Source of the DNA: Achromobacter sp. RTa
GTDB lineage: Bacteria > Pseudomonadota > Gammaproteobacteria > Burkholderiales > Burkholderiaceae_B
Assembly: GCF_000757485.1 (NCBI RefSeq)
Contig: NZ_JPYO01000027.1
Coordinates: forward strand, 471,115 to 535,114
Direction: 5' to 3'
DNA: 64,000 nucleotides
The position numbers and the translations under genes were made by a program. The notes under the pieces were generated by a model. It was given only the letters and a program-made list of their open reading frames with translations, was not told the origin of the DNA and made no database searches. Shown here in pieces: positions 41,416-52,392 of this stretch. Numbering within the stretch: position 1 is the stretch's first letter; every line of letters begins with the position of its first letter.

Positions 41416-42585
41416 ATGACTTCATCCGCCTTCGACGTTGCGATCCTCGGCGCCGGCCCCGTGGGCCGCGTGCTGGCCCTGATGTTGGCGCGCGTGGCGC
41501 CGGATCCGGCCCGCATCGCCCTGCTCGCGGGCAGCGCGCCCGTCCCGGCCGCGCCCTCGGCCGCCATGCCCGCCACGGATCCCAGGGTGCTGGCCATGAA
41601 CCACGGCAGCCGCGTGTTGCTGGAATCGCTGCATGCCTGGCCCGACCGCTCGGCCGACATCCGCAACATTCACGTGTCGCAACGCGGCCGGCTGGGCCGC
41701 ACCCTGATCCAGAACACCGATTTCGGCGTGCCCCAGCTGGGCAGCGTAGTCGCATATTCCGGCCTGCACGCCAAGCTGGACGAATGCGTGGCCGCCTGCG
41801 GCGTCACCGTCCTGCCGGGGCCGCCCGCCCAGATCGGCCGCCAGGACGCGGACGGCGTGCGCATCCAGCAGGGCGAGACCGAGCTGCTGTGCCGGGTCGC
41901 CGTGCAGTCCGACGGCGCGGGCGCGACCGACGTGCGCCGCGATTACGACCAGCACGCGGTGCTGACCACCGCGCATGCGTCCCTGCCGCGCCGCGGCTGG
42001 GCGTGGGAACGCTTCACGGCGGAAGGCCCGCTGGCCCTGCTGCCGCATCCGCAGACGCCGGACGCCTATTCGGTAGTGTGGTGCAGCGCGCCGGAGCGCG
42101 CCGCGGAACTGGCCGCGCTGGATAACGCCGCCTTCTCGCAGGCCCTGTCCGCCGCCTTCGGCGACCGCCTGGGCCGCCTGTCCAGCCAGGCTCCCCGCCA
42201 CGTCTTCCCGCTGGCGCTCAGCGCGCGCCGCGCGCAGGTGCATGGGCGCCTGGCGGCGATCGGCAACGCCGCCCAGACCCTCCACCCCGTTGCCGGCCAG
42301 GGGCTGAACCTGGGCCTGCGCGATGCGGCTCGGCTGGCCCAGACGCTCGGCGGCTGGCTTGCCCATCCCGACGCCAATCCGGCCCCGGCGCTGGCCGAGT
42401 TCGCCAGCGCCCGCCACGTCGACCGCGTGATCACGGCCGGGCTGACCGACCTGATGCCCCGGGTCTTCTCCACCGGGATGGCGCCCGTGGAACATGCCTG
42501 CGGCCTGGCCCTGCTGGCGCTGGACCTGGCGTCGCCGCTGCGCGCTCCGCTCGCGCAGCATCTGCTCCAAGGTTTCCGGGCCTGA
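41416..42585 (+). CDS. FAD-dependent hydroxylase, UbiH/UbiF/COQ6 family
   Basis: 389 aa. Rossmann motif VAILGAGPVGRVLALMLA, a central GRLGRTLIQNTDFG segment, and the second FAD motif GRLAAIGNAAQTLHPVAGQGLNLGLRDAARLA. It is probably an aromatic ring hydroxylase of ubiquinone synthesis; position next to pepP matches ubiH, but the exact carbon cannot be decided from sequence. Confidence 0.9.
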   Translation: MTSSAFDVAILGAGPVGRVLALMLARVAPDPARIALLAGSAPVPAAPSAAMPATDPRVLAMNHGSRVLLESLHAWPDRSADIRNIHVSQRGRLGRTLIQNTDFGVPQLGSVVAYSGLHAKLDECVAACGVTVLPGPPAQIGRQDADGVRIQQGETELLCRVAVQSDGAGATDVRRDYDQHAVLTTAHASLPRRGWAWERFTAEGPLALLPHPQTPDAYSVVWCSAPERAAELAALDNAAFSQALSAAFGDRLGRLSSQAPRHVFPLALSARRAQVHGRLAAIGNAAQTLHPVAGQGLNLGLRDAARLAQTLGGWLAHPDANPAPALAEFASARHVDRVITAGLTDLMPRVFSTGMAPVEHACGLALLALDLASPLRAPLAQHLLQGFRA

Positions 42586-42700
42586 CCCCCCTCGATCCGG
42601 CCCCGAAAAGGGGCGGGATCGGTCCGTTTTCGCCTCCCTCCGTTACCAAGCGTTCGCCGCGAGAAAATGGGGGTTCGATCGAGCCGGTTAAAATGTGAGC

Positions 42701-43726
42701 ATGCGCATAGGCCAGTGGTCCCTTCCGAACAACGTTCTTGTCGCGCCCATGGCGGGCGTGACGGACCGTCCTTTCCGCCAGCTTTGCAAGAAGCTGGGGG
42801 CGGGCTATGCGGTGTCGGAAATGGCCGCCAGCAACCCGAAGCTGTGGGATAGCGTCAAGACCTCCCGCCGCCTGAACCATGACGGCGAAATCGCCCCGAT
42901 CTCGGTGCAGATCGCCGGCGCCGACCCGGCGATGATGGCGGAGGCCGCGGTCTTCAACGCCAACAAAGGGGCCCGCATCATCGATATCAATATGGGCTGC
43001 CCGGTCAAGAAGGTCTGCAACGTCGCCTCCGGGTCGGCGTTGCTGCGCCACGAAGACCTGATCGCCCGTATTCTCGATGCCGTGGTGTCCGCCTGCGCGC
43101 CCCTGGGCGTGCCGGTCACCCTCAAGACCCGGACCGGCTGGGACCGCGAAAGCCGCAATGCCGTGCGCGTGGCGAAAATGGCGGAAAACGCCGGCATTTC
43201 CGCCCTGACGCTGCACGGGCGCACCCGCGCCGACCTCTATACGGGGGAAGCGGAATATGACACCATCCGCGCCGTCAAGGCCGAGCTTGGCATTCCCGTG
43301 ATCGCAAACGGGGATATCGATTCTCCTGAAAAGGCGAGGCGCGTCCTGGATTACACTGGCGCGGATGCGGTCATGATCGGCCGGGCGGCCCAAGGCCGTC
43401 CCTGGATTTTCCGCGAAATCGACCACTACCTGCGCACGGGCGAAACACTGGCCCCTCCCTCTTACGGGGAAATGCGCGAGCTGCTGCTCGAACATCTCGA
43501 CGACCATTACCGGTTCTACGGCGAGCACACCGGCGTACGCACGGCGCGCAAGCACATAGGCTGGTATCTGGACGGCCTGCCGGGCGCGGATTCGTTCTGC
43601 GCCCGCATGAATCTGATCGACAATACCCGAGACCAGTGGCGGGCCGTGTCGGACTGGTTCGACATCATCTCGCGCGACGGCGAGCCTCATCCGGCGCCGG
43701 TCGCAGAAGCCCTGCTGGCGGCATGA
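42701..43726 (+). CDS. dusB: tRNA-dihydrouridine synthase B
   Basis: 341 aa. TIM barrel with FMN: PMAGVTDRPFRQL, IDINMGCPVKKVCNVASGSALL, VTLKTRTGWD, ALTLHGRTRADLYTGEA, and VIANGDIDSPEKARR then MIGRAAQGRPWIF. It reduces uridine in the tRNA D-loop. Followed 36 bp later by fis, the classical dusB-fis operon. A GTG two codons upstream is an alternative start. Confidence 0.94.
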   Translation: MRIGQWSLPNNVLVAPMAGVTDRPFRQLCKKLGAGYAVSEMAASNPKLWDSVKTSRRLNHDGEIAPISVQIAGADPAMMAEAAVFNANKGARIIDINMGCPVKKVCNVASGSALLRHEDLIARILDAVVSACAPLGVPVTLKTRTGWDRESRNAVRVAKMAENAGISALTLHGRTRADLYTGEAEYDTIRAVKAELGIPVIANGDIDSPEKARRVLDYTGADAVMIGRAAQGRPWIFREIDHYLRTGETLAPPSYGEMRELLLEHLDDHYRFYGEHTGVRTARKHIGWYLDGLPGADSFCARMNLIDNTRDQWRAVSDWFDIISRDGEPHPAPVAEALLAA

Positions 43727-43762
43727 CCGCCTCAACACCAACATAAAAATATCTGTACTCAA

Positions 43763-44002
43763 ATGAGCAAGAAAGATGTCCTGGAAGAATGCGTGCGCGC
43801 CAGCCTGGAGCGCTATTTCGAAGACTTGGGCGAATCCGAGCCCCACGACATGTGGGACATGGTGATGCGTTGCGTGGAACGCCCGGTGCTCGAAGTGGCG
43901 CTGGAGCGGTCCGGCGGCAACCAGTCGCGCGCATCCGAAATGCTGGGCATCACCCGAAACACTCTGCGCAAGAAGCTGCTGGCGCACAATATCCAGGTAT
44001 AG
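43763..44002 (+). CDS. fis: Fis-family nucleoid protein
   Basis: 79 aa. C-terminal [30 protein letters not shown] and helix A-B region [29 protein letters not shown]. Shorter at the N-terminus than E. coli Fis (98 aa), as usual in betaproteobacteria, so it lacks the flexible arm that activates Hin-type recombinases. A growth-phase regulator, second gene of dusB-fis. Confidence 0.94.
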   Translation: MSKKDVLEECVRASLERYFEDLGESEPHDMWDMVMRCVERPVLEVALERSGGNQSRASEMLGITRNTLRKKLLAHNIQV

Positions 44003-44105
44003 CTTTCCCGCGCGGACGGCTGCCTCGACGCGCCGCCCGCCCCTCCAGATTTCCCATCCTGACCAGAACGAGAAAGGCGTACCCGCCCCACTCCCGTCCC
44101 TCACC

Positions 44106-45695
44106 ATGAAAATCGAAACCGCCCTGCTTTCGGTGTCCGACAAGACCGGCATCGTTGAATTTGCCCGCGCCCTGGCCGCGCGCGGCGTGCGCCTGCTTTC
44201 CACTGGCGGCACCGCCCGCCTGCTGGCCGACTCCGGCCTGACCGTCACCGAAGTGGCCGCCCACACCGGCTCGCCCGAAATCCTCGACGGCCGCGTCAAG
44301 ACGCTGCATCCGAAGATCCACGGCGGCCTGCTGGCCCGCCGCGACAGCGCCGAGCACATGGCCACCATCAAGGAAGCCGGCATCGACCGCATCGACATGC
44401 TGGTGGTCAACCTGTACCCCTTCCGCGAAACCGTAGCCAAGCCGGACTGCACCTTCGCGGACGCGGTCGAGAACATCGACATCGGCGGCCCGGCCATGCT
44501 GCGCGCGGCGGCCAAGAACCACGGCACCGAAGCCGGCGGCGTGACGGTGGTGATCGACCCCGTCGACTACTCGCGCGTGCTGTCGGAAATGGACAAGGGC
44601 GGCACGACCTCCTACGGCCTGCGCCTTGCCCTAGCCGCCAAGGTCTACGCCCACACGGCCGCCTACGACGGCGCGATCGCCGCGTACCTGACCAGCCTGG
44701 CCGAAGCCGAGCCCAAGCAGGACGCCGTGCCGGCCCGCAACGAATGGCCCGGCACGCTGACCCTGCAGGTCAAGCAGGAACAGGCGCTGCGCTACGGCGA
44801 AAACCCCCACCAGACGGCCGCCTTCTACGTCGACGCACAGCGTCCGGCCGGCCTGCTGGGCAATTACCGCCAGCTGCAGGGCAAGGAACTGTCGTACAAC
44901 AACATCGCGGACGCCGACGCGGCCTGGGAATGCGCGCGCAGCTTCGAAGCGCCCGCCTGCGTCATCGTCAAGCACGCCAACCCCTGCGGCGTGGCGGTCG
45001 CGGCCGACACGCTGGGCGCCTACCAGCAGGCCTTCAAGACCGACCCGACCTCGGCCTTCGGCGGCATCATCGCCTTCAACCGCCCGGTGGACGCCGCGAC
45101 GGCCGAAGCCGTCAGCTCGCAGTTCCTGGAAGTGCTGCTGGCGCCCGCCTATGACGGCGCGGCGCTGGCCATCCTGGCCGCCAAGAAGAACGTGCGCGTG
45201 CTCGAAGTGCCGATGGGCACGGGCCAGAACGCCTTCGACATCAAGCGCGTGGGCGGCGGCTGGCTGGTGCAGAGCCCGGACGCCTACAACGTGCCGCGCG
45301 ACGCGCTCAAGGTGGTCACGAAGCGCCAGCCCACCGAACAGGAAATGAACGACCTGGCCTTCGCCTGGAAGGTCGCCAAGTACGTCAAGTCCAACGCCAT
45401 CGTGTTCGTGGGCGGCGGCATGACTCTGGGGGTGGGCGCCGGCCAGATGAGCCGCATCGACTCGGCCCGCATCGCCTCGATCAAGGCGGAGAACGCCGGC
45501 CTGACCCTGAAGGGCTCGGCTGTGGCCTCGGACGCCTTCTTCCCGTTCCGCGATGGCCTGGACGTGGTGGTGGCCGCTGGCGCCACCTGCGTGATCCAGC
45601 CTGGCGGCAGCGTGCGCGATGACGAAGTCATCGCCGCCGCCGACGAGCATGGCATCGCCATGGTGCTGACCGGCACCCGCCACTTCCGCCACTGA
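44106..45695 (+). CDS. purH: Bifunctional AICAR formyltransferase/IMP cyclohydrolase
   Basis: 529 aa. The N-terminal IMP cyclohydrolase (MGS-like) has [16 protein letters not shown] and [26 protein letters not shown]. The C-terminal AICAR transformylase has [30 protein letters not shown] and [16 protein letters not shown]. It catalyses the last two steps of IMP synthesis. The stop overlaps the ruvC start (TGATG). Confidence 0.97.
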   Translation: MKIETALLSVSDKTGIVEFARALAARGVRLLSTGGTARLLADSGLTVTEVAAHTGSPEILDGRVKTLHPKIHGGLLARRDSAEHMATIKEAGIDRIDMLVVNLYPFRETVAKPDCTFADAVENIDIGGPAMLRAAAKNHGTEAGGVTVVIDPVDYSRVLSEMDKGGTTSYGLRLALAAKVYAHTAAYDGAIAAYLTSLAEAEPKQDAVPARNEWPGTLTLQVKQEQALRYGENPHQTAAFYVDAQRPAGLLGNYRQLQGKELSYNNIADADAAWECARSFEAPACVIVKHANPCGVAVAADTLGAYQQAFKTDPTSAFGGIIAFNRPVDAATAEAVSSQFLEVLLAPAYDGAALAILAAKKNVRVLEVPMGTGQNAFDIKRVGGGWLVQSPDAYNVPRDALKVVTKRQPTEQEMNDLAFAWKVAKYVKSNAIVFVGGGMTLGVGAGQMSRIDSARIASIKAENAGLTLKGSAVASDAFFPFRDGLDVVVAAGATCVIQPGGSVRDDEVIAAADEHGIAMVLTGTRHFRH

Positions 45696-46243
45696 TGCGC
45701 GTCCTCGGCATCGATCCCGGCTTGCGCCGCACCGGCTTCGGTGTGATCGATGCCGACGGCCCGCGGCTGCGCTACGTCGCCAGCGGGACCATCGTGGTCC
45801 CGCCGGCGCTGACACTCTCCGAACGCCTCAAGGTCATCCTGGACAACCTGCGCCAGGTGGCGCGCGACACGCAGCCCGACGTGGCCGCGCTTGAAATCAT
45901 CTTCCTGAACACCAACCCGGCCTCCACGCTGCTGCTGGGCCAGGCGCGCGGCGCCGCCCTGTGCGCGCTGGCCGACAGTTCCCTGGCCGTGCACGAATAC
46001 ACCGCGCTGCAGATCAAGAAAGCCGTGGTGGGCACCGGCCGCGCCGCCAAGGAGCAGGTGCAGATGATGGTCCAGCACCTGCTGGCGCTGGACGGCTCGC
46101 CCTCGTCCGACTCGGCCGACGCACTGGCCTGCGCGATCTGCCACGCCCATGCCGGGCCCATGCAGGAAAAACTCGAGCGCCTGGGCACCAGCCTGCGCAT
46201 GAGCGGCAAGACCCGCATCCGCAACGGCCGCCTGGTCGGCTGA
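45695..46243 (+). CDS. ruvC: Holliday junction endodeoxyribonuclease RuvC
   Basis: 182 aa. RNase-H fold: first catalytic Asp in [19 protein letters not shown], second acidic at [26 protein letters not shown], and C-terminal [16 protein letters not shown] with catalytic acidics. It resolves Holliday junctions with RuvAB. Translationally coupled to purH. Confidence 0.97.
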   Translation: MRVLGIDPGLRRTGFGVIDADGPRLRYVASGTIVVPPALTLSERLKVILDNLRQVARDTQPDVAALEIIFLNTNPASTLLLGQARGAALCALADSSLAVHEYTALQIKKAVVGTGRAAKEQVQMMVQHLLALDGSPSSDSADALACAICHAHAGPMQEKLERLGTSLRMSGKTRIRNGRLVG

Positions 46244-46352
46244 ACGCCCATCCCCGGCCCATCCCTTCCGCGCGCCCGCGCGGATAGGCGTATAGAATCC
46301 CCGGATTCGCCGCGCATCCAGCGGCCTCACCATCGCCAGGCCTTCAATCACC

Positions 46353-46925
46353 ATGATCGGACGCATTACCGGAACCCTGATCGAAAAACTCCCGCCCACG
46401 ATCTGCGTGGACGTGGGCGGTCTGGGCTATGACATCGACGTGCCCATGAGCACGCTGTACTCGCTGCCGGATACCGGCGCGCGCGTCACGCTGTACACGC
46501 ACCTGACGGTGCGCGAAGACGCCCACATCCTCTATGGCTTCGCCACGGCCGGCGAGCGCAGCGCCTTCCGCGAACTCATCAAGGTCAGCGGGATCGGCGC
46601 TCGCACCGCGCTGTCGGTGCTGTCCGGGCTGTCGGTGGCGGACCTGGCCCAGGCCATCACCTTGCAGGAATCGGGCCGCCTGACCCGCGTGCCCGGCATC
46701 GGCAAGAAGACTGCGGAACGCCTGCTGCTCGAAATGCGCGGCAAGCTGGGCGCGGACATCGGCGCCACCGCGCACGCCGCGCCGGACAACCAGTCCGACA
46801 TCCTGAACGCCCTGCTGGCGCTCGGCTACTCCGAAAAGGAATCGCTGTCGGCCCTGAAGACGCTGCCGGAAGGCGTGGGCGTGTCGGACGGCATCAAGCA
46901 GGCGCTGAAGGCGCTGGTGCGCTGA
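46353..46925 (+). CDS. ruvA: Holliday junction DNA helicase subunit RuvA
   Basis: 190 aa. OB-fold opening [31 protein letters not shown], two HhH motifs ([38 protein letters not shown]), and the C-terminal domain III contacting RuvB ([13 protein letters not shown]). Its TGA abuts the stop of the convergent gene, with no spacer between. Confidence 0.97.
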   Translation: MIGRITGTLIEKLPPTICVDVGGLGYDIDVPMSTLYSLPDTGARVTLYTHLTVREDAHILYGFATAGERSAFRELIKVSGIGARTALSVLSGLSVADLAQAITLQESGRLTRVPGIGKKTAERLLLEMRGKLGADIGATAHAAPDNQSDILNALLALGYSEKESLSALKTLPEGVGVSDGIKQALKALVR

Positions 46926-47834
46926 TTACAGGTAGCGCGGCGCGACGGCCTCCAGGCCGGTCGGCACCACATGGAGCTCTGGGGCCATCGGCCCCACGCA
47001 GACATTGTCTTGCCGCAGGGAATCCAGGTTGTCGCGCGACATCAGCGGCCTGCCCGGCAGGCACTCGAACAACGCGGCCTGCATGCGGCCCACGCCCATG
47101 GGCATGCTGACCACCGGCCGGGGATGGCCGCTCCAGGCAGCGCACAGGCGCGCGATCTCGCCCAGCGTATAGACCTGGGGGCCGCCCAGTTCGTAGGTCT
47201 TGCCGGCAGTGTGCGCATTGCCCAGCGCCGCCACGAGGGCCGCGACCACGTCGCCCACATACACAGGCTGCATGCGCACGTGGGCGCCCGCCAGCGGCAG
47301 CACGGGCAGCCAGCGCGCAAGCCGGGCGAACATATTGGTGAACTGGTCGTCGGCCCCGAAGACGACGGACGGGCGGAATATCGTCCATCCGCCCTGCGGA
47401 CAATCCGCAAATTCCTTCTTGACGGCGGCTTCGCCGTCGCCCTTGGAGCGCTGGTACATGCTGCCGCCGTTCGAGTCCGCGCCCAGCGCACTGACGTGCA
47501 GCATGCGGGGCACGCCCTGACGGCGGCAGGCCTGCGCGATGCGCTGGGGCAGAAGCACGTGCGCCCGAGCGAAATCCGAACCATAGGGGCGGCCCTCGTT
47601 GCCGTGCAGGATGCCCACCAGGTTCACGACCGCATCGCAACCCCGCGCCAGGCGATCCAGCGTGGCATCGTCATGGACGTCGCATTCGAGCAGGGTGATG
47701 GAGGGAAGAATCTGCAGATCGCGCCCGCGGCTGTAACGGCGGGTGGGCACGATGATCCGATGCTGATCGGCGGAAAGCCGCGCTACCAGGTGACGACCGA
47801 TGAAACCGGTGCCGCCGATGACAAGGATACGCAT
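46926..47834 (-). CDS. NAD(P)-binding epimerase/NDUFA9-like protein
   Basis: 302 aa. Rossmann opening RILVIGGTGFIGRHLVARL, then DVHDDATLDRLARGCDAVVNLVGIL and LHVSALGADSNGGSMYQRSKGDGEAAV. This belongs to the atypical SDR group related to complex I subunit NDUFA9, often a complex I-associated or quinone-linked protein in bacteria. It sits between ruvA and ruvB on the opposite strand to ruvA. Confidence 0.88.
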   Translation of the reverse strand: MRILVIGGTGFIGRHLVARLSADQHRIIVPTRRYSRGRDLQILPSITLLECDVHDDATLDRLARGCDAVVNLVGILHGNEGRPYGSDFARAHVLLPQRIAQACRRQGVPRMLHVSALGADSNGGSMYQRSKGDGEAAVKKEFADCPQGGWTIFRPSVVFGADDQFTNMFARLARWLPVLPLAGAHVRMQPVYVGDVVAALVAALGNAHTAGKTYELGGPQVYTLGEIARLCAAWSGHPRPVVSMPMGVGRMQAALFECLPGRPLMSRDNLDSLRQDNVCVGPMAPELHVVPTGLEAVAPRYL

Positions 47835-47937
47835 GTCGCAGCCCCTGTTCGTCAGGATTCAGCCCCGATTCTGCCCTGCAAGGGCTACAACCGCAAGCGC
47901 ATATCGGCGGCCCCGCCCGAGGGCCGCCGCAGGCCCG

Positions 47938-48903
47938 TCAGGCCGCCAGCAACTTGGCGTAGGCCGGAAGATCGACGTTGCCGCCGCTGATGATGACGCC
48001 GACCCGGGCGCCGCGCACCGGCACCACGTTCTGCATGACGGCGGACGCCCCCAGGCAGCCGGTGGGCTCCACCACCATCTTCATGCGCTCGGCGAAGAAC
48101 TTCATGGTGGCGACCAGCTGTTCGTCCGTCACGGTGACGATGTCGCGCACATGCTTCTGGATCAGCGGGAAGGTCAGGTTGCCCAGGTGCGTCGTGGCGG
48201 CGCCGTCGGCCAGCGTCTTGGGCGCTGGAATTCGGACGATTTCACCCTTGCGCAAGGATTGCTGGCCATCGTTGCCGGCCTCGGGCTCGACCCCGTAGAC
48301 CAGGCAGCGCGGACTCAGCGCGTAGGCGGACAGGGCCGACCCGGCCAGCAGGCCGCCGCCGCCCAGGCAGACGAACAGATAATCCAGCTCGCCGACTTCT
48401 TCGAACAGTTCCTTGGCCGCGGTGCCCTGGCCCGCGATCACGTCCTCGTGGTCGTAGGGCGGAATCAGCGTGGCGCCGGTCTCGGCATGGATACGGCGAG
48501 CGATGGCCTCGCGGTCTTCGGTGTAGCGGTCGTAGGTGACGATCTTGCCGCCATAGCCTTCGGTGGCGGCGCGCTTGGCGGCGGGCGCGTCCAGCGGCAT
48601 GATGATGGTGGCCTGCACGCCTTGCAGCTTGGACGCCAGGGCGATGGCCTGCGCATGGTTGCCCGACGAGAACGTCACCACGCCGGCAGCCCGCTGTTCG
48701 GGCGTCAGGCGCGCGATGGCGTTGTACCCGCCGCGGAACTTGAACGCGCCCATGCGCTGGAAATTCTCGCATTTGAAGAACACCGAGGCGCCGCTGATCG
48801 CGTCGGCGGTGGCCGAGGTCAAGACTGGCGTGCGGTGCGCGTTGCCGGCCAGGCGCTCGCTGGCGCGCGCGACGTCATCGTAAGTGGGCAATTCGGGCTG
48901 CAT
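47938..48903 (-). CDS. PLP-dependent threonine/serine dehydratase family enzyme
   Basis: 321 aa. Fold II PLP enzyme with Lys in NFQRMGAFKFRGGYNAI, FSSGNHAQAIALASKL, and phosphate-binding GGGGLLAGSALSAY. No regulatory ACT domain. Closest in type to serine racemase or threo-3-hydroxyaspartate ammonia-lyase; biosynthetic IlvA is longer. Same strand as the upstream NDUFA9-like gene's partner block and ruvB. Confidence 0.9.
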   Translation of the reverse strand: MQPELPTYDDVARASERLAGNAHRTPVLTSATADAISGASVFFKCENFQRMGAFKFRGGYNAIARLTPEQRAAGVVTFSSGNHAQAIALASKLQGVQATIIMPLDAPAAKRAATEGYGGKIVTYDRYTEDREAIARRIHAETGATLIPPYDHEDVIAGQGTAAKELFEEVGELDYLFVCLGGGGLLAGSALSAYALSPRCLVYGVEPEAGNDGQQSLRKGEIVRIPAPKTLADGAATTHLGNLTFPLIQKHVRDIVTVTDEQLVATMKFFAERMKMVVEPTGCLGASAVMQNVVPVRGARVGVIISGGNVDLPAYAKLLAA

Positions 48904-48977
48904 GGGAATTCGGTCCTTTGATCGCTAAAGGGAAACGGAACCCCAGGATGATAAACCCGCCGCGCCCCGGCGGCCGC

Positions 48978-50051
48978 CTATTTGCCGAAGAGGTCGCCGG
49001 ACCCGCTGGCCGTGCCGGCGGGCGGGGTCAGCCCCAGGTGGCGCCAGGTCGTCAGCGTGGCGGTGCGGCCTCGCGGCGTGCGCTGCAGGTAGCCGTGCTG
49101 GATCAGATAGGGCTCGATCACGTCTTCGATCGTGTCGCGCTCTTCGCCGATGGCCGCCGCCAGGCTGTCCACGCCGACGGGGCCGCCGTCGAACTTGTGG
49201 ACTATGGCCTCGAGCAGCTTGCGGTCCATCAGGTCCAGGCCCTGCGGGTCCACTTCGAGCATGGCCAGCGCTCGGCCGGCGACGTCCGCATCGATGGTGC
49301 CGCCCGCCTTCACCTCGGCGTAGTCGCGCACACGGCGCAGCAGCCGGTTGGCGATGCGCGGCGTGCCGCGGGCGCGGCGCGCCACCTCGGCGGCGCCGTC
49401 CGGCGTGATGCCGGCATTCAGCAGGCCTGCGCTGCGCGTCACGATGCGGCCGAGGTCGGTGGCGTTGTAGAACTCCAGCCGCGACACGATGCCGAAGCGG
49501 TCGCGCAGCGGGTTGGTCAGCATGCCGGCGCGCGTGGTGGCGCCCACCAGGGTAAAGGGCTGCAGGTCCAGTTTCACGCTGCGCGCGGCGGGCCCCTCGC
49601 CGATCAGGATGTCGATCTGGAAATCCTCCAGCGCCGGGTAGAGGATTTCCTCGACCACCGGCGACAGGCGATGGATTTCGTCGATGAACAGGACGTCGTT
49701 CTTTTCGAGGTTGGTCAGCAGCGCGGCCAGGTCGCCGGGGCGCTCCAGCACCGGGCCGGAGGTCTGGCGCAGCTGCACGCCCATTTCATGCGCGATGATG
49801 TGGGCGAGCGTGGTCTTGCCCAGGCCAGGCGGGCCGAACAGCAGCACGTGGTCCAGCGCCTCTCCGCGCTTGCGGGCGGCGGCGATGAAGATTTCGAGCT
49901 GTTCGCGGGCGCGCTGCTGGCCCACGTACTCTTCCAGGGCCTTGGGCCGCAGGGCGCGTTCGATCGACTCCTCGTTGGGAGACACCGGCTGCGGCGCCAC
50001 GATACGGGGGGCGTCGGGGCGGGAGGAGAGCGAATCGGACTGGATGGCCAT
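48978..50051 (-). CDS. ruvB: Holliday junction DNA helicase subunit RuvB
   Basis: 357 aa. AAA+ ATPase: Walker A GPPGLGKT at 73-80, Walker B LFIDEIH, arginine finger region [18 protein letters not shown], and winged helix C-terminal [40 protein letters not shown]. It drives branch migration with RuvA. Separated from ruvCA by two opposite-strand genes, so not in one transcript. Start at MAIQSDS; the open frame further upstream enters the kinase gene. Confidence 0.97.
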   Translation of the reverse strand: MAIQSDSLSSRPDAPRIVAPQPVSPNEESIERALRPKALEEYVGQQRAREQLEIFIAAARKRGEALDHVLLFGPPGLGKTTLAHIIAHEMGVQLRQTSGPVLERPGDLAALLTNLEKNDVLFIDEIHRLSPVVEEILYPALEDFQIDILIGEGPAARSVKLDLQPFTLVGATTRAGMLTNPLRDRFGIVSRLEFYNATDLGRIVTRSAGLLNAGITPDGAAEVARRARGTPRIANRLLRRVRDYAEVKAGGTIDADVAGRALAMLEVDPQGLDLMDRKLLEAIVHKFDGGPVGVDSLAAAIGEERDTIEDVIEPYLIQHGYLQRTPRGRTATLTTWRHLGLTPPAGTASGSGDLFGK

Positions 50052-50137
50052 GGTGCGGAAACGGCAAAGGACGAAGCAGGATGCATCGTACCGTAAGGAC
50101 GGGCCGCCCTGGGGGCGGCCCGGTCCCTGCCCTGCCC

Positions 50138-51682
50138 TCAGGCGGTCTCGGACAAGGGCAGCTTGACCCGCACGCACAGGCCGCCGGACTCCGCCTCGCG
50201 CAGTTCCAGCGATCCGCCGTGCGCGCGGGCGATGGCTTCGGCCAGGGCCAGGCCCAGGCCCACGCTCCCGGTGCGCGTGCGCGCGTCGTCCAGCCGGCTG
50301 AACGGACGCAGGGCCTCCTGGCGGCGCTCCGGCACGATGCCTGAACCGTGGTCGGCCACGTCCAGCACCGCGAAGCGCCCCTCGCGGCGCAGCGCCACGT
50401 CGACCGGCGGCGCGCCATGGTTCAGGGCATTGCCGATCAGGTTGTCCAGCAGGCGCCCCAGCGCCACGGCGTCCGCCTGAACCACCAGCGCGGCGTCCTC
50501 GTCTCCGGCGCGCAAGTGAATGTCGGTGCCGGCGCCCTGCCAGGCCCCCACCCGCTCGGTCAGCCAGTCCCCCAGGACCATGGAAGCGTAGCGGTAGGCA
50601 GCGGGGTCGGTTCCCCGAACAAAACCGATGAACTGGTCGACCATGTGCTGCATGTCCTGCAGGTCGGCGCGCAACCCCTCCTTGAGTTTGGAGTCGTCGG
50701 CCAGTTCGATGCGCAGCCACATCCGCGACAGCGGCCCCTTCAGGTCGTGCGGCAGGCCGGACAGCAAGGTCCGTCGCACCGAGTCGGACTCGGACAGCGC
50801 GTCCAGCATGGCGTTGAAGCGCTCGCCCAGCACCCGGGTTTCATGTGGGCCCGAAGGCTCGACGCGCTGCGGCTGCCCCGCGGCCAGCTGGTCGGCGGCG
50901 TCGGCTAGCCGGGTGATCGGGCGCGTGATGTGCCAGGAAAAGCCCACGGCCAGCAACAACAGCAGGCCCAGGCCGCCCAGCCAGGCGGCGATGAAAGGCG
51001 TGGCCACCGGCGGGTCCAGGCGGTCCAGCGGGATGACCAGCCATTCGCGCAGGCGCGGCACGTCCTCGCTGGCCGAGTTCGGCGCCAGCGAAATGAAGAT
51101 CTCCGGCGTGGGGCCCCGCGACAGCGCCACGCGCGTGCCGTCATTCAGGCGCTCGTTGAGCTGCTGCACCAGCCCCCGCAGGTCGCGCCGGATATCGTCC
51201 GGCTCGGGCTTGTAGCGCCGCGCGTGTTCTTCGTGCTCGCGCGCGCGCTGCTCGGCGGAACGTTCGTCGTCACGCACTTCCGGAGGCGGCGGCGCTGGCG
51301 GCCCGTGCAATTGCGCCTCCGCCGACGGTGGTTGCGGGGGCGGCCGGGGGGCGGGCTTGGGCGGCGGAGGCGGACGGCGGCCATTGAAGCGCTGCAGCTT
51401 GGCCTCGGCCGGCAGGACGCGCGACCACAGGCGCCACTGGTTCTGCGAGGCGGTGCGCACGAAGTCGGCCCGGTCCTCTGCCGGCACCTGGGACACGGCG
51501 GCGCGCAGCGTGCGGATCGTGGTGGTGATGTAGCCGATCGCCACGTCTTCCATGAACTTGTGGCGGAAGTAGGACACGGTCACCAGCGTAGCCGCCTGCG
51601 TCAGCAGGACCGATCCCAGGATCAGCAGGATCAGCCTCGCCCGCAGCGACCGCGGCACCAGAAAACCAGGAGAGAAACGCAT
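50138..51682 (-). CDS. EnvZ-type sensor histidine kinase with proline-rich periplasmic insert
   Basis: 514 aa. TM1 at about 14-36 and TM2 at about 233-252, HAMP, phospho-acceptor H312 in [23 protein letters not shown]-box [14 protein letters not shown]1 DHGSGIVPE and G2 [13 protein letters not shown]. The periplasmic domain has a striking proline tract at about 103-134 ([23 protein letters not shown]) followed by a charged coiled segment [19 protein letters not shown]. It overlaps the response regulator stop by one base (TGATG). The signal is unknown. Confidence 0.92.
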   Translation of the reverse strand: MRFSPGFLVPRSLRARLILLILGSVLLTQAATLVTVSYFRHKFMEDVAIGYITTTIRTLRAAVSQVPAEDRADFVRTASQNQWRLWSRVLPAEAKLQRFNGRRPPPPPKPAPRPPPQPPSAEAQLHGPPAPPPPEVRDDERSAEQRAREHEEHARRYKPEPDDIRRDLRGLVQQLNERLNDGTRVALSRGPTPEIFISLAPNSASEDVPRLREWLVIPLDRLDPPVATPFIAAWLGGLGLLLLLAVGFSWHITRPITRLADAADQLAAGQPQRVEPSGPHETRVLGERFNAMLDALSESDSVRRTLLSGLPHDLKGPLSRMWLRIELADDSKLKEGLRADLQDMQHMVDQFIGFVRGTDPAAYRYASMVLGDWLTERVGAWQGAGTDIHLRAGDEDAALVVQADAVALGRLLDNLIGNALNHGAPPVDVALRREGRFAVLDVADHGSGIVPERRQEALRPFSRLDDARTRTGSVGLGLALAEAIARAHGGSLELREAESGGLCVRVKLPLSETA

Positions 51683-52392
51683 CAGGGCGAAAACCGGTAG
51701 CCGATTCCCCAGACGGTCTGGATCCAGCGCGGCTGCTTGGGATCGTCCTCGATGACGCGCCGCAGGCGCAGGATGGCAATATCGATGGCCCGATCGTTAC
51801 GCTCGCCGGCGTCGTCGTCGCGCGCCAGGGCCAGCAGGCGTTCGCGCGACAGCGGCTTGCCGGCATTGCGCACCAGGGCCTCCAGCAGGTTGATCTCGCC
51901 GCCCGTGAGCTTGACCACGGTGCCTTCGCGCGACAACTGGCGCGTGGACGGATCGAAGACGAAGGGGCCGAACGAGACGGGCGCATCCTTGGTCAGCGCG
52001 GACGGGCCGCGCTTGCGGCGCAGCACGGCCTCGATGCGGGCCAGCAGTTCGCGCGGATCGAAAGGCTTGCCGACGTAGTCGTCGGCGCCCGCCTCCAGGC
52101 CGATGATGCGGTCCACGGCCTCGTCGCGGGCGGTCAGCAGGATGACGGGGATGTCCTCGCCCTGCTCGCGCAGGCGGCGACAGGCGTCCGCGCCGTCGCC
52201 GCCGGGAAGCATGCGGTCCAGCACCAGCAGATCGGGGGCGTAGCGGGTAATGCGGGCAGACAGGTCGGTGGCGTCCGGCGCCAGCAGCGTGTCGTAACCG
52301 TGCCGGTTCAGGTAGTCGGCGAGCAACTGCCGCAGGGCCGGATCGTCGTCGACGACCAGCAACTTGGTGTGGGGATTGTCCATGGATGCCAT
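51682..52392 (-). CDS. OmpR-family response regulator
   Basis: 236 aa. Receiver domain with phospho-acceptor D59 (LLVLDRMLPGGDG), acidic pocket D15-D17, and K in YVGKPFDP. The winged HTH C-terminus is LTGGEINLLEALVRNAGKPLSRERLL and RVIEDDPKQPRWIQTVWGIGYRF. Coupled to the kinase gene. Resembles the OmpR/RisA group; I do not assign a symbol. Start could be three codons later (MDNPHTK). Confidence 0.93.
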   Translation of the reverse strand: MASMDNPHTKLLVVDDDPALRQLLADYLNRHGYDTLLAPDATDLSARITRYAPDLLVLDRMLPGGDGADACRRLREQGEDIPVILLTARDEAVDRIIGLEAGADDYVGKPFDPRELLARIEAVLRRKRGPSALTKDAPVSFGPFVFDPSTRQLSREGTVVKLTGGEINLLEALVRNAGKPLSRERLLALARDDDAGERNDRAIDIAILRLRRVIEDDPKQPRWIQTVWGIGYRFSP

